Shown here piece after piece: positions 17,371-26,054 of a stretch of 64,000 nucleotides of DNA (positions are counted from its first letter, which is position 1; the number at the start of each line of letters is the position of its first letter). The DNA is from Methanomassiliicoccus sp. (GTDB lineage: Archaea > Thermoplasmatota > Thermoplasmata > Methanomassiliicoccales > Methanomassiliicoccaceae), in the NCBI GenBank assembly GCA_012719175.1, contig JAAYAX010000004.1, positions 372,001 through 436,000 on the forward strand, in the 5' to 3' direction. A model generated the notes under the pieces. The model had not been told where the DNA came from. It did no database searches and saw nothing but the letters and a program-made list of their open reading frames with translations. A program made the translations under genes and the position numbers.

Positions 17371-19121
17371 TCTGGTTTCGGTCTCTTCGCTCGTGGTCTT
17401 CCCCCCTTCTTCGCTGTCTCCTTCTTAGCTGTTCCCTTCTCCGCGCCGGTCTTCTTCCGCGAGCTCTCCGCTGACCCACCCTGGAACGGTCCCGGTGGGG
17501 GAGCATGCTGGGCGAACTCCGCCTGTCGCGCGATCTCTGCGATCTCGTCAAGGTCGAACGCAGGCTTGGGAGCGGGGGCGGCGGCTGTCTTGATCTCCTC
17601 CCCCTCCTTTCTCTCCCTGAGGTAGATGATGTCCCCGTCATGCACGTCCTTGAGCATATGGCTCAGGTCAGATAGGATATTGCCGAAGACGTTGGAGCCG
17701 TATCTCTCCTCCCCCGTGGGGCCGAACTCCGCGCTGCGCTCCAGCCTGATGCCTATAGTGCCCCGGTTGGGCCTGGACATGTTGGTCACTGCCACCTGCC
17801 CGCGAGGGGACTCCTCGCCGAAGGGGTTCTCCGGCATGAGAACCGATGCTTCCTTAACGTTGCCGAAGAAGGTTATCATGGGCATCTCCGGGTGGGCGAA
17901 GAACACCTTCATGGTCCCCACGGGCTTGTGGTCCAGACCCGTCATCTTCCTCACATAGTGGGCCGTGCGGGGCGCGTTGACGTCGTCCAGCTCCCAGACC
18001 GAGATCTTGTCTGCTCGTACCCCGAAGGTTTCCACCTCATCCCCCGGCCTGATCTCCATGGTGAGCTCCGGCTCCTGCTCGGCCACCACATCGTCATCGC
18101 CGGTGAGGCCCGTACGCTTTTGCCTCAGGCCCCGGGACTCGAGAAATTTGCCTGCCTCGCCCTGGGTCATCCCCACGGACATTATCCTGGAGGGAGTGGT
18201 GAGGATGGTGACGAAAGTGCCCTGGGGTGCCAACCGCAGAAGTTCCAGCCCCAGTGTCACCTTGCCCGTATGATTATGGAACGGGGACAGCTGCCGCCGG
18301 CGGCGATAGAAATATACCCGGCCCGTGAAAGAGCCCTCGGAACGGACGGTGACATCGCCCTCTTCCCTTACAGCCACGTGCTCGTGTACTAGGGAGACGT
18401 CCATGCGCTTGGAGTTGGCGGAATAAGTAGAGGTGCGGTCGGTGATGTCCAGCCTCTGCTCCCCAGATATCACCAGAAGCTGCTCGCAGCTTACTGGGGA
18501 GAGGGGGTCCAGGTCAACATGGACGTAGGTGTCCACCGCCATCCCCTCCTCCAGCTTGAGGTCCAGGTCGGTGGTGGCGATGGCGTCCTTCTCCGATAGC
18601 TCCAACACCACAGGGCGGATGTCCTTGATGACCTCGCCCTCATCAATCTCCTTGATCAGATGACGGCCTCTGGTCACCCGTCCGAAGCGGCCGTCCTTCG
18701 TTCCGTAGCTCCCCTCATGATCGATCTTGGATATCATCACATAGGTGGTGCGGTTGTCGAAGCCACCCAATGAGAAATAGCAATCGTGCTTGGAGTAGCG
18801 GTATCTCTCCCGGTCAACCTCCAGGTCGGTGGGGAACGATCCCATGGCCATGACCTTGGTGCTTTGCCACCGAACGCTGCTTCCCACGATCTGGCCTATG
18901 TTCTGTCGCCATACCTCGGCGAACCTCGAGTCGTTCAGCCGGATGACGAAGGAACCCTTGGAAAGTACCACCTCGAACTCGCTGGTCTCCTTCTGGATGG
19001 AGCTGGTCGACCTTGTGACCGCGATCACTGCTCCTGGCGTGTACGGCTCACCGGCTATGGCCTCAGATAAGCGGGCCTCCTCTCCTACCTGCTTATCCTT
19101 TCCATTTACTTTCAACAACAT
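17367..19121 (-). CDS. Methanogenesis marker protein 3 (cyclophilin-like domain)
   Basis: A 584-aa protein, first gene of the six-marker operon. It starts MLLKVNGKDKQVGEEARL, followed by a segment around VDTYVHVDLDPLSPVSCEQ (about residues 220-240) and a region around GTMKVFFAHPEMPMITFFGN. Marker 3 is linked to the MCR activation machinery. The last about 75 residues are an Ala/Lys/Pro-rich tail with repeated KK and AKK, which I do not expect in the conserved core and which could bind nucleic acid or be disordered. A divergent gene of unknown family begins at 19290. Confidence 0.9.
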   Translation of the reverse strand: MLLKVNGKDKQVGEEARLSEAIAGEPYTPGAVIAVTRSTSSIQKETSEFEVVLSKGSFVIRLNDSRFAEVWRQNIGQIVGSSVRWQSTKVMAMGSFPTDLEVDRERYRYSKHDCYFSLGGFDNRTTYVMISKIDHEGSYGTKDGRFGRVTRGRHLIKEIDEGEVIKDIRPVVLELSEKDAIATTDLDLKLEEGMAVDTYVHVDLDPLSPVSCEQLLVISGEQRLDITDRTSTYSANSKRMDVSLVHEHVAVREEGDVTVRSEGSFTGRVYFYRRRRQLSPFHNHTGKVTLGLELLRLAPQGTFVTILTTPSRIMSVGMTQGEAGKFLESRGLRQKRTGLTGDDDVVAEQEPELTMEIRPGDEVETFGVRADKISVWELDDVNAPRTAHYVRKMTGLDHKPVGTMKVFFAHPEMPMITFFGNVKEASVLMPENPFGEESPRGQVAVTNMSRPNRGTIGIRLERSAEFGPTGEERYGSNVFGNILSDLSHMLKDVHDGDIIYLRERKEGEEIKTAAAPAPKPAFDLDEIAEIARQAEFAQHAPPPGPFQGGSAESSRKKTGAEKGTAKKETAKKGGRPRAKRPKPE

Positions 19122-19289
19122 CTGGTCTTGTCGTAGAATACGCTAGGGGTTATTATCGTTTCTCCCGCTGAGACCTTTACATCCCTGGGTAATGGCTGTA
19201 TCGTCCAGCAAGATCCCCGACCGGACGTATTGTTCTTGTGCGGAAATATTAATGAAGGGTGTCCATAATCATGTTTGGTGAGAGAAGTC

Positions 19290-19856
19290 ATGGACCGAGA
19301 TCAAGTGCTGTCGAACGTGGAATCGAAGATCAAGGCCATTCCCGGGGTCTTGGACATGAGATTTCTGGACGCGGAGCTGAAGAAGCAAGTGGTGGAGTCG
19401 GAGCAGCAGGCGGAGAAGAACGGGGCCTGCGGGGGGCTGATGCCTTTCATCAACAAAGGTGTGTGGGCGGCCCTTGACCGGGAGGTCAGTTTGGTCCTGG
19501 TGGGCAGTGTGGACCTCCTCGTGGACGACAGGGGCCTGCTATACATGATGGACCAGAAAGGGCAGGTGCTGGGCGAGTACGTTACACCCACGCAGCGAGA
19601 GAAGCTGCTAAAGGAGAAGCCTGAGACCAGGTTCCTGTCCGAGGACTTCATTCTTCACGGGGACATCGACATCGCGGGGGAGCCGTACTTCCTGATCAAC
19701 GAGACCCATTTCGAGCACCTTAAGGATGTGGAAGGCATCGAGAGGGTCACTTCAGGCAGCCTGTCCACTTTGACGGATGACCTGGTCAGAGAGATCATGG
19801 GTTTCACCGGACCTAAGATGTGGACGCACCTCGTGGGCTTCGACCTCATAAAGTGA
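19290..19856 (+). CDS. Uncharacterised protein, distant member of a three-paralogue family
   Basis: A 188-aa soluble protein; ATG 19290 is chosen because GGTGA lies 7-8 bases upstream (TTG 19275 and GTG 19278 are alternatives). I do not recognise a named family. It shares an order of motifs with the proteins at 23112 and 35666: PFINKGV, a G-VLGE strand, FLSEDFIL, and a C-terminal HLVGFD (compare INMGVEECL, TVLGEE, WLSEEFVL and SILIGFD). It lacks their GMxNVVSCSPSAPSD segment. It sits alone on the plus strand between the marker operon and mcrC-atwA, which suggests a role near MCR activation (inference). Confidence 0.7.
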   Translation: MDRDQVLSNVESKIKAIPGVLDMRFLDAELKKQVVESEQQAEKNGACGGLMPFINKGVWAALDREVSLVLVGSVDLLVDDRGLLYMMDQKGQVLGEYVTPTQREKLLKEKPETRFLSEDFILHGDIDIAGEPYFLINETHFEHLKDVEGIERVTSGSLSTLTDDLVREIMGFTGPKMWTHLVGFDLIK

Positions 19857-19857
19857 C

Positions 19858-20460
19858 CTAAAGGTACTTGCGGACCTTGGACACGATCTCATCGAGCTTG
19901 TTCTGAGGAGAGGTCGTGCCCCTCACCACACCGGTGACGATGTCCATGATCGTACCCTTGCTGGCGATGTTCTCCGGGCGTGGCATCACCGTGCGGGTCT
20001 TTATGCCGATGCGGGCGAAGTCCTCGAAGTCGACCGGTGCCTGGCACACGATGATGGTCGGGAGGTCGACGTTCCTCAGGATCAGCCTGGCCTTGTAGAT
20101 TATGTGATTGCGGACATTGCCCAGGTGTATCAAGGCGATCTTGAACTGCTGTATCCTGTCGATCTCTATCTGGTCCAGTCCGAAGATGGAGCCCGTGCTC
20201 ACGTCCGGGGCGTCCGAGGGTACGCCCGAACCGGCATTGACCACCAGGACGCTGGTATCGATCCCCTCCTCCCTCAGGGCATAGGTGATCTCGCATACTG
20301 GTTTGGTGATGTGCCTCTTGCCCGGGCCCATGGCCACGGCTACCACGTCCCTGCCGCTCTCCGAGATGGTGGCGCGCTGGGCCAGACCTCCGCCAACGCC
20401 CAAGCCCCGGGACTCCCGGCATTCCACGAAGCTGAGATGCCTTCCAATGCGTCCCTTCAC
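19858..20460 (-). CDS. mcrC: Methyl-coenzyme M reductase operon protein C
   Basis: A 200-aa Mcr[36 protein letters not shown] and [20 protein letters not shown] are the family's signature segments, with conserved Cys residues. McrC is a component of the ATP-dependent MCR activation complex with component A2. In many methanogens mcrC lies inside mcrBDCGA; here it is absent from that operon (39-41 kb) and follows atwA with a GTGA overlap. Start GTG 20460. The stop is TAG, with a TGA after three sense codons. Confidence 0.93.
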   Translation of the reverse strand: MKGRIGRHLSFVECRESRGLGVGGGLAQRATISESGRDVVAVAMGPGKRHITKPVCEITYALREEGIDTSVLVVNAGSGVPSDAPDVSTGSIFGLDQIEIDRIQQFKIALIHLGNVRNHIIYKARLILRNVDLPTIIVCQAPVDFEDFARIGIKTRTVMPRPENIASKGTIMDIVTGVVRGTTSPQNKLDEIVSKVRKYL

Positions 20461-22082
20461 CTGGAAGCACTCTCCACCAGCATCTCCTCGGTCTCGCTCT
20501 CCGTAAGATGATCGACGATTATCTTGGGCTCACCGGCGACGACGATCTTTCCATCTTTCATCAGAACAGCGCGGTCGCAGCAGTTCATCACGAAGTCCAT
20601 GTCATGGGAGACGATGAGGAAGGTCTCCCCCAGCTCCTTCCTAGCGTTGAGAACGGACCTGGCAACGGCCAGCTTGGTGATGGGGTCCATGGTCCCCGTG
20701 GGCTCGTCCAGGATGACCAAACGAGGTTCTCGTATCAGCACCTGGGCCAGAGCCACCCTCTGCTTCTCCCCCACGGACAGGGTATCCGGATATGCATACA
20801 GGAAGCGCTCCACCTCCTGCCTCGTGAATCCTACGCCCAGGAGCACCTGGATAACCTTCATCTTTGCGAGCTCCGCCGGAAGGTTCATCCCGATGCACAC
20901 TGTGAGGTTCTGTAGAATGGTATCGAAAGGATACAGCGAGAACTCCTGGTGCAGGAACCCGATATACTGGGTCGCCCTACCCTTTCCCTCCGGACCCGGC
21001 TCCGCCATGTTGACCCAATCGTCACCGATGCGCACCAGTACCTTCCCTCCTGAGGGTTCGCATATTCCTCCGATCATTCGGGACAAAGTGGTCTTGCCAG
21101 CGCCGGATAGCCCTACCAGGCCTACGATCTCCTTCTCGTTGACCTCCAAGGACACATCGTCCACCGCCTTGACCACACCCCTAGTGTAGGAGTAGAAATA
21201 ACGCTTCGCGTTCTCAATCTTGATCAGAGGCTGTCCGATCTGGACACGGTCCTCGGTGCGGAGGTCGAAGCCAACGGTGAACTCGGAGGTCACATCCTCC
21301 GGCTGACCGATCTTCATCATCTCCCCCGATTCCAGCCATATGGCCTTGTCCGCCATGGCGTTGATGGCCTTGGGCCAGTGCGAGGTCACCACCATGGCCA
21401 TGCCCTTGGTATTGACAGCATTTACGAGGACCTGATGCACTATATCGGCCGTATGGGGATCCAGCGTTCCCGTGGGCTCGTCCGCGAGGAACAGGATGGG
21501 ATCCCGTGCGAGCTGACGGGCGAGGACGCAGCGCTGCTTCTCCCCTCCAGACAGATCCCGAGCTATGTGAGTGATACGATGGTCCAGCTTGACCATCTTC
21601 AGGAGGTCGAGGGCCCTCTCCACCTTTTCCTTTTCGAGCATATCCTCTCCCAGGGCCTCGAAGATGTTCTCGATGACCGTCATGTCCCCGAACAGGGCAA
21701 ATGTCCTCTGCAGCATGATGGCGATCCGCTTGCGAACCTGGGAGCGCAGGGGATCGTCCTCTTTGAGATCCCAGAAATCAATCTCCTGAATCTCTGTGGT
21801 GCCCCCACAGAAGGGACATGGGCGACCTTTGGATGGAAGGTCCACCTTACCGCAGGAGGTGCAGACGTTGACACGGTAAATGACCTTGCCGGCATCCGGC
21901 TGATAATCAGGGGTCCCCCGCAACATGTTGATGAGAACGGACTTTCCAGCGCCGCTCCTGCCGATGAGGCCGAGGATCTCGCCGGCCCCGAGGACAGCGC
22001 TCACATCTCTTAGTACGTAGGAGCCTCCGAATTGCTTGCTGACGTTCTTGATTAGCACAAAGGATTCAGATGACTTGGCCAT
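20457..22082 (-). CDS. atwA: MCR activation component A2 (tandem ABC ATPase)
   Basis: A 541-aa soluble protein with two ABC ATPase halves and no membrane segment. The first Walker A is [10 protein letters not shown] (about residue 39) and the second is [10 protein letters not shown] (about residue 320). The signature motifs are LSGGEKQR and LSVGEKQR. A Cys4 zinc motif (CTSCGKVD, then CPFCGG) is inserted in the first half. This matches component A2, which binds ATP for reductive activation of Ni in MCR. Start ATG 22082, before the conserved first strand. It overlaps mcrC by GTGA. Confidence 0.93.
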   Translation of the reverse strand: MAKSSESFVLIKNVSKQFGGSYVLRDVSAVLGAGEILGLIGRSGAGKSVLINMLRGTPDYQPDAGKVIYRVNVCTSCGKVDLPSKGRPCPFCGGTTEIQEIDFWDLKEDDPLRSQVRKRIAIMLQRTFALFGDMTVIENIFEALGEDMLEKEKVERALDLLKMVKLDHRITHIARDLSGGEKQRCVLARQLARDPILFLADEPTGTLDPHTADIVHQVLVNAVNTKGMAMVVTSHWPKAINAMADKAIWLESGEMMKIGQPEDVTSEFTVGFDLRTEDRVQIGQPLIKIENAKRYFYSYTRGVVKAVDDVSLEVNEKEIVGLVGLSGAGKTTLSRMIGGICEPSGGKVLVRIGDDWVNMAEPGPEGKGRATQYIGFLHQEFSLYPFDTILQNLTVCIGMNLPAELAKMKVIQVLLGVGFTRQEVERFLYAYPDTLSVGEKQRVALAQVLIREPRLVILDEPTGTMDPITKLAVARSVLNARKELGETFLIVSHDMDFVMNCCDRAVLMKDGKIVVAGEPKIIVDHLTESETEEMLVESASR

Positions 22083-22367
22083 TTCCAACCGACAACCCCT
22101 CTTAACACTATAAAGTCTTTTATTTCCTTGCAGGAACTGCGGCAAAGAAGGAATCTCCCTTTATTACTTTTCACCCGGTATTTCCTCGAAAAACCGATGA
22201 TGGACTATTATCCAGGATCCTCGATGATGAAATCGCCGCCGTAGGCTGCCCAAGCCGGAGGAGGTCGATCCGTCCTTGAAGAACATACGGTCATGCCATG
22301 AAGGATCGCTGCTTGGATCTCTTTAAGGGCAAATGATTATGTGCGGGCGAGGTTCTTCTTCAACAAT

Positions 22368-22691
22368 ATGTCCCCTAGCGTTAGCATGTGCGTCGACCCA
22401 GGCGTATGCAAGTTCAAGACCAAGATCACCACAACTTACGAAGATGGAGTGATAGTGTTCGAGATGGTCACCGATTGCCCCTATGTTAAGAAGTTGCCTG
22501 AGGTGATGAAGGATGGACTGGATCCCTTCGAGGCCTTGAAGATGCCGTTCTCCTCTAACCCTGTGTACGATGCCTGCGGAAAGGTACTGGCCCACTCTGC
22601 ATGCCCCATACCGTCGGCCATGATAAAAACCGTTGAGGCGGCCGCAGGACTGGGATTGAAGAGACCGGTCAGGTTCGATTTTGACTGTTGA
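22368..22691 (+). CDS. Small cysteine-rich conserved-looking protein, function unknown
   Basis: A 107-aa soluble protein with Cys in five places: MCVDPGVC, DCPYVKK, DACGK, SACP and the C-terminal DFDC. Codon use is normal and the sequence looks like a real folded domain, but I cannot give a confident family name. ATG 22368 is chosen; GTG 22341 is in frame upstream. It is divergent from atwA (285-bp gap) and its 3' end overlaps the convergent CMD gene by 23 bases. The cysteines could bind a metal or take part in redox chemistry (inference). Confidence 0.7.
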   Translation: MSPSVSMCVDPGVCKFKTKITTTYEDGVIVFEMVTDCPYVKKLPEVMKDGLDPFEALKMPFSSNPVYDACGKVLAHSACPIPSAMIKTVEAAAGLGLKRPVRFDFDC

Positions 22692-23031
22692 GGGGCTCGT
22701 CCTCTGACAGTATCTTATCGATCATGGGGCTCCATATCACCGCAGAGGGCCCGGTCAGGTACATGGTGACCAGCATAGCTTCCCTCAGCTCGTCACGGGT
22801 GGCGCCCAGTTCTATTGCGGCAAGAGCATGCGTCTCCAAGCATGTATCGCATTTCAGGATGCAGGACACGGAAACGGCGATGAGCTCCTTCTCCTTAGCG
22901 GTCAGTGCACCCTCTTTGAAGACCTCTTGCTTCAGCTTATACAATTTGCTGATAGCCTGAGGCTGCTGCTTAGCGATCAAAGCTAGGCTCATGGGGAGTT
23001 GAGCACCGCAGGCGGTATTATAAACTTCCAT
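22669..23031 (-). CDS. Carboxymuconolactone decarboxylase / AhpD-like protein
   Basis: A 120-aa CMD-fold protein with the redox motif CDTCLETHA (CxxC...H), preceded by LTAKEKELIAVSVSCILK and followed by GATRDELREAMLVT, the usual order. Members are alkylhydroperoxidase-like or decarboxylases; a CxxCxxxH motif favours redox function. ATG 23031 is preferred because a TATA sequence lies about 50 bases upstream; TTG 23067 is the alternative. It shares a short two-way promoter region with the gene at 23112, so co-expression is possible. Confidence 0.85.
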   Translation of the reverse strand: MEVYNTACGAQLPMSLALIAKQQPQAISKLYKLKQEVFKEGALTAKEKELIAVSVSCILKCDTCLETHALAAIELGATRDELREAMLVTMYLTGPSAVIWSPMIDKILSEDEPLNSQNRT

Positions 23032-23080
23032 CAGCGGTACGTTCCAAGTGTTGGATGAATAATCCAATCCTTAGAGTAGG

Positions 23081-23088
23081 TTTATAAT
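23081..23088 (+). promoter_or_regulatory. TATA box, apparently serving genes on both strands
   Basis: TTTATAAT is 27-31 bases before ATG 23112, predicting a leaderless mRNA. The complement (ATTATAAA) is also suitably placed for the CMD gene on the other strand. Confidence 0.5.
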
Positions 23089-23111
23089 ATCCTAAATCTT
23101 GCAGCCCTCAT

Positions 23112-23672
23112 ATGGTCGGTACGGACGATATTATCAAACGGCTTTCGGAGATGAAGGGTACCGTTCACGTCTTTCGCCTCGATGATAACTGCCGCGATAG
23201 GATCCTGGAGATCGAGAAGGATATCAAGGCGGCGATGTTGATACCCTGCATCAACATGGGTGTGGAAGAGTGCCTGAAACGTCAGCATGTTTTCGCCATA
23301 ATCAAGAACAGAGCTTTCCGACCGCCACCGGAGGCAACGGTGGTCCTCTATTCCGATGATGGTACCGTCCTGGGTGAGGAGATACTACCCTACAAGAAAA
23401 AGCAGTTCCTGGAAGAGAACAAGGAGGAGATCATCTGGCTTTCTGAGGAGTTCGTTCTTTATCCTGAGAGAAAAGGCAAGGCCATGGAGTTCTTCGTCAT
23501 GCCGCCTGTTTCTTTCCCAGAGATCACGGAGATGGGCATGACGAACGTGGTATCGTGCTCTCCTTCAGCCCCTTCCGATATGATGCTGAGGAAGAACCAT
23601 GGCTTCGAGGACGATCCAAAGCTGGCCTCGATCCTGATCGGCTTCGATTCCGAAGAGCCTCTAGGACCTTAA
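23112..23672 (+). CDS. Uncharacterised protein, three-paralogue family member
   Basis: A 186-aa soluble protein, about half identical to the protein at 35666 and distantly related to that at 19290. Shared blocks are the N-terminal KGTVHVFRLDD, INMGVEECLKR, FRPPPEATV, GTVLGEE, IWLSEEFVLYP, MPPVSFPE, then GMTNVVSCSPSAPSD and GFEDDPKLASILIGFD. The SCSPSAPSD block with its single Cys is fully conserved between the two close copies and could be an active or binding site. I do not recognise the family. It is leaderless and convergent with mtmB1. Confidence 0.78.
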   Translation: MVGTDDIIKRLSEMKGTVHVFRLDDNCRDRILEIEKDIKAAMLIPCINMGVEECLKRQHVFAIIKNRAFRPPPEATVVLYSDDGTVLGEEILPYKKKQFLEENKEEIIWLSEEFVLYPERKGKAMEFFVMPPVSFPEITEMGMTNVVSCSPSAPSDMMLRKNHGFEDDPKLASILIGFDSEEPLGP

Positions 23673-23788
23673 GCCTCCATTTTTCTCCTTTCCTTTTTCA
23701 ATCCATAATATCTGGCTTAGCTCGAATTGCGATCGGGCTTGGTCAAGACCTTTTTTACTTTTTGAACAGAGGACAGCACCCCAGCTAA

Positions 23789-25174
23789 CTAACTTGGCAG
23801 GTCTAGGCCGAGATCTCTCAGGGTCTCGCTGGCACTGTCATAGGTACGAAGGTACTCCTTGGTAGGGACCACCTTCCGAACGTTATAGCACTCCTGGAAG
23901 GAACGACCCAGGGGAGCGGTAAGGTATTGCCTCTCATAGCTTCTGACAATCTTTTTAATGAGGCGGTTGACGTCATCTACATCCATGCCCGCTGCCGCTG
24001 CCGATACCTCCCCTAGCATGCGCGCCTCCATGCCGGTGGTATAATCCTCGGAGACCCCTTTTGCCGTCGCGCATCCGGAGACCAGCTCCCTTCCGCTGGC
24101 GGTGTCCAGCAGCGCCTGGGCGGCGATCTCGTGGAGGCACATCTCAGTGCAAGGGCCGGCGATGGTGTAGAATTGATTAGCCACTAGAAGTTCGGTGTTG
24201 GCATCGATGGCTGCGGCTACGTGACCGGCGACCTGCAGGGTCTCTCGCGACGTAGTCATCCCCCAACGGACGTGGATCGGGCCGTCCAGGTGGTAATGGG
24301 CGTTCAGAAGGGTGAAGGAGGTCAGGGTGGTGGCGATATCACATATTGCCGTTTCCTCTATCCCTCCGATGTAGCCTCCCAGGATGGGCATCTGCTCGAC
24401 CATGATCACATCGCCGTTGTGCTTCCAACCGGAGATCATGGCCAAGCTCATGTTGTCGATCTTCAGCTCGTTCAGCTGGGAGACCTCATGACTATCGGTC
24501 GGCTTGAGACCGTCCTTGCCATCACAGGCGAGACGCCCCGCTGCGGACAGCGGTGTCTCCGGACCCTATATGGCCATGTATGGTCTTCCGGCCCGAATGC
24601 ACGCCTCCCGGACCGCCCTGATCTCTGCCAGGGTCCCTAGGATCTCGAAAGGTGTGTTAGTGGTGGACGGTACACCTCCCACGGTGGCCATGACCCCATC
24701 GACGATGGTGTCCACAATGGGCTCCTGGGCATAGCTCTGTATCATGGGTATGAACATATCCTCGGAGACGGTAGCGCCGGTCGGCCCACCCTGTATCACA
24801 GGCTTTCTTGACGAGTTACCCTTGCGAGGCTCGATTGTGACCTTGTCACCATATTCGCCGAGCTGCACGCGCTTGGGGGCTGCCCTGATGCCCGCCCTGA
24901 CCTCATCCTCCGTCACTCTGATGATGCGCTCAGTATCGACGTTGTAAATGCCAACGGAAATAAGCAGCTCCATCCCTGCCTGGAACAGACGCTTCTTCAG
25001 GTCGGGATCGGTGGGGATGAACTCATCGCCGAATGATATTTCGTACTTTTCCTTGAGAGATGTAACGGCATTGGGGACTATCTTGTTGTCCCAGACGTTC
25101 TCGGTAACCTTCGCACCGCGCTCCGAACGGAGATAGGTCTCGTAGACCGTCAAAGCCTTTTCGATCGACGCCAA
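23789..25174 (-). CDS. mtmB: Monomethylamine:corrinoid methyltransferase, copy 1 (pyrrolysine protein)
   Basis: A 461-residue MtmB read through an in-frame TAG at codon 203 (24566-24568), encoding pyrrolysine. Both parts are in the same frame and match MtmB along the full length: VIQGGPTGATVSED, AGRPYMAI-[Pyl]-GPETPLSA, SHEVSQLNELKID, QMPILGGYIGG, HLDGPIHVRWG and AGPCTEMCLHE. It moves the methyl group of monomethylamine to MtmC. Start TTG 25174 with GGAGAGAGG upstream, 12 bases after mtmC. Unusually, the terminal stop is also TAG; read-through there would add 23 residues before TAA. Confidence 0.96.
24530..24559 (-). promoter_or_regulatory. PYLIS-like stem-loop after the mtmB1 amber codon
   Basis: Starting 9 bases from the first base of TAG, GAGAC and CCGCTG pair with CAGCGG and GTCTC around a TCCG loop, 11 pairs with one asymmetric internal loop. 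The surrounding 44 nt are identical to copy 2 (33385-33428). The position matches the PYLIS element proposed for Methanosarcina mtmB. Confidence 0.65.
24566..24568 (-). other. Amber codon read as pyrrolysine (mtmB1 residue 203)
   Basis: In-frame TAG (CTA on the plus strand) between AGRPYMAI and GPETPLSA, the known position of pyrrolysine in MtmB. Conserved sequence continues in frame on both sides, and the decoding system is encoded nearby. Confidence 0.96.
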
Positions 25175-25186
25175 TGCCTCTCTCCG

Positions 25187-25849
25187 TCATTCTAGTAGTA
25201 ACTCGTCGAGCTTGTTGGCGACCTCGGCTCCGCATGCGCAGTACGCATCCCCCCCGATGTCCCTTACCCACCTGTGGGTGCAACAAGCACCGCCAAATAT
25301 CGTTTTTATTCTAAAAAGTTTCTCTTCGTTCAGCTGCTCGATTATTCTCCTCTGGCCCACCAGGGTCGTTGTCATCAGCGCGGAGGCCCCGATCACATCT
25401 GCCCCTTTCTCCCTGGCAGCTAGCAGGAACTCATCTGGGGAAATATCCTTTCCTAGGTCAAAGACCGCATACCCTGCTCCTCTGAGAAAGGCGGTGACCA
25501 CGTTCTTCCCTATCTCATGGATATCGCCTTGGACCGTACCTATCACTACCACTCCCTTGTACGGTAAGAATTTTCCAGCGAGCGCGGGTTCGAAGATGGC
25601 GATGGCCGACTCCATGGCCTCCGAGGCTGCCAGGACTTGAGGCAGGTATATCTTGCCCTCGTTGAAGGCATCGCTGATTCCCATCATCCCTTTGCAGAGG
25701 CCTTCCTCAATGGCCTCGTAAGGATCGATCCCCATATCCAGAGCCCTCTTCGCGGTTTCTACGGCAAGGGCTTTGTTCCAGGTCTCGACCGATATCTTCA
25801 ACAAGGCTAACACCTCGTTCTCTTGTTTTCTCTCAACTCCCAGCATCAT
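25187..25849 (-). CDS. mtmC: Monomethylamine corrinoid protein, copy 1
   Basis: A 220-aa corrinoid protein. The N-terminal four-helix domain (residues about 10-95) has IYLPQVLAASEAM. The B12-binding domain has GDIHEIGKN (DxHxxG, the lower-ligand His), SALMTTT and TIFGGA. It carries the methyl group from MtmB to the methyl-CoM forming enzyme. Start ATG 25849 is preferred: AAGGGGG lies upstream, it aligns with copy 2, and a TATA sequence near 25900 puts transcription start after the earlier ATG 25879. mtmB1 follows after 12 bases. Confidence 0.94.
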   Translation of the reverse strand: MMLGVERKQENEVLALLKISVETWNKALAVETAKRALDMGIDPYEAIEEGLCKGMMGISDAFNEGKIYLPQVLAASEAMESAIAIFEPALAGKFLPYKGVVVIGTVQGDIHEIGKNVVTAFLRGAGYAVFDLGKDISPDEFLLAAREKGADVIGASALMTTTLVGQRRIIEQLNEEKLFRIKTIFGGACCTHRWVRDIGGDAYCACGAEVANKLDELLLE

Positions 25850-25895
25850 TCGGACGTTCCCCCTTTCCTCATCCCGCATAAATTATTGGTAGCGG

Positions 25896-25904
25896 AATTA
25901 TATG
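25896..25904 (-). promoter_or_regulatory. TATA box of mtmC1-mtmB1
   Basis: CATATAATT on the minus strand predicts transcription start near 25873, inside the 175-bp gap after ramA. So mtmCB1 probably has its own promoter in addition to read-through from pyl-ramA. Confidence 0.4.
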
Positions 25905-26054
25905 AAATAGTTTGTTTTCTATCCAAGAATCAGTTGGAGTATGAACGTCAGCACGCTTATACTTATCTGATATCATTGCCCCAGGCCGTTTCCCGGATTC
26001 CAAATCCCTTGCGCCATCGAGGAGATCGACGCTGATATCTCCTCTTTCTCATGA

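Noticed and set aside
23789-25174. mtmB1 as a pseudogene broken by a nonsense codon
   Set aside because: The TAG is in frame at the known pyrrolysine position, conserved protein continues after it, and the pyl genes are present.
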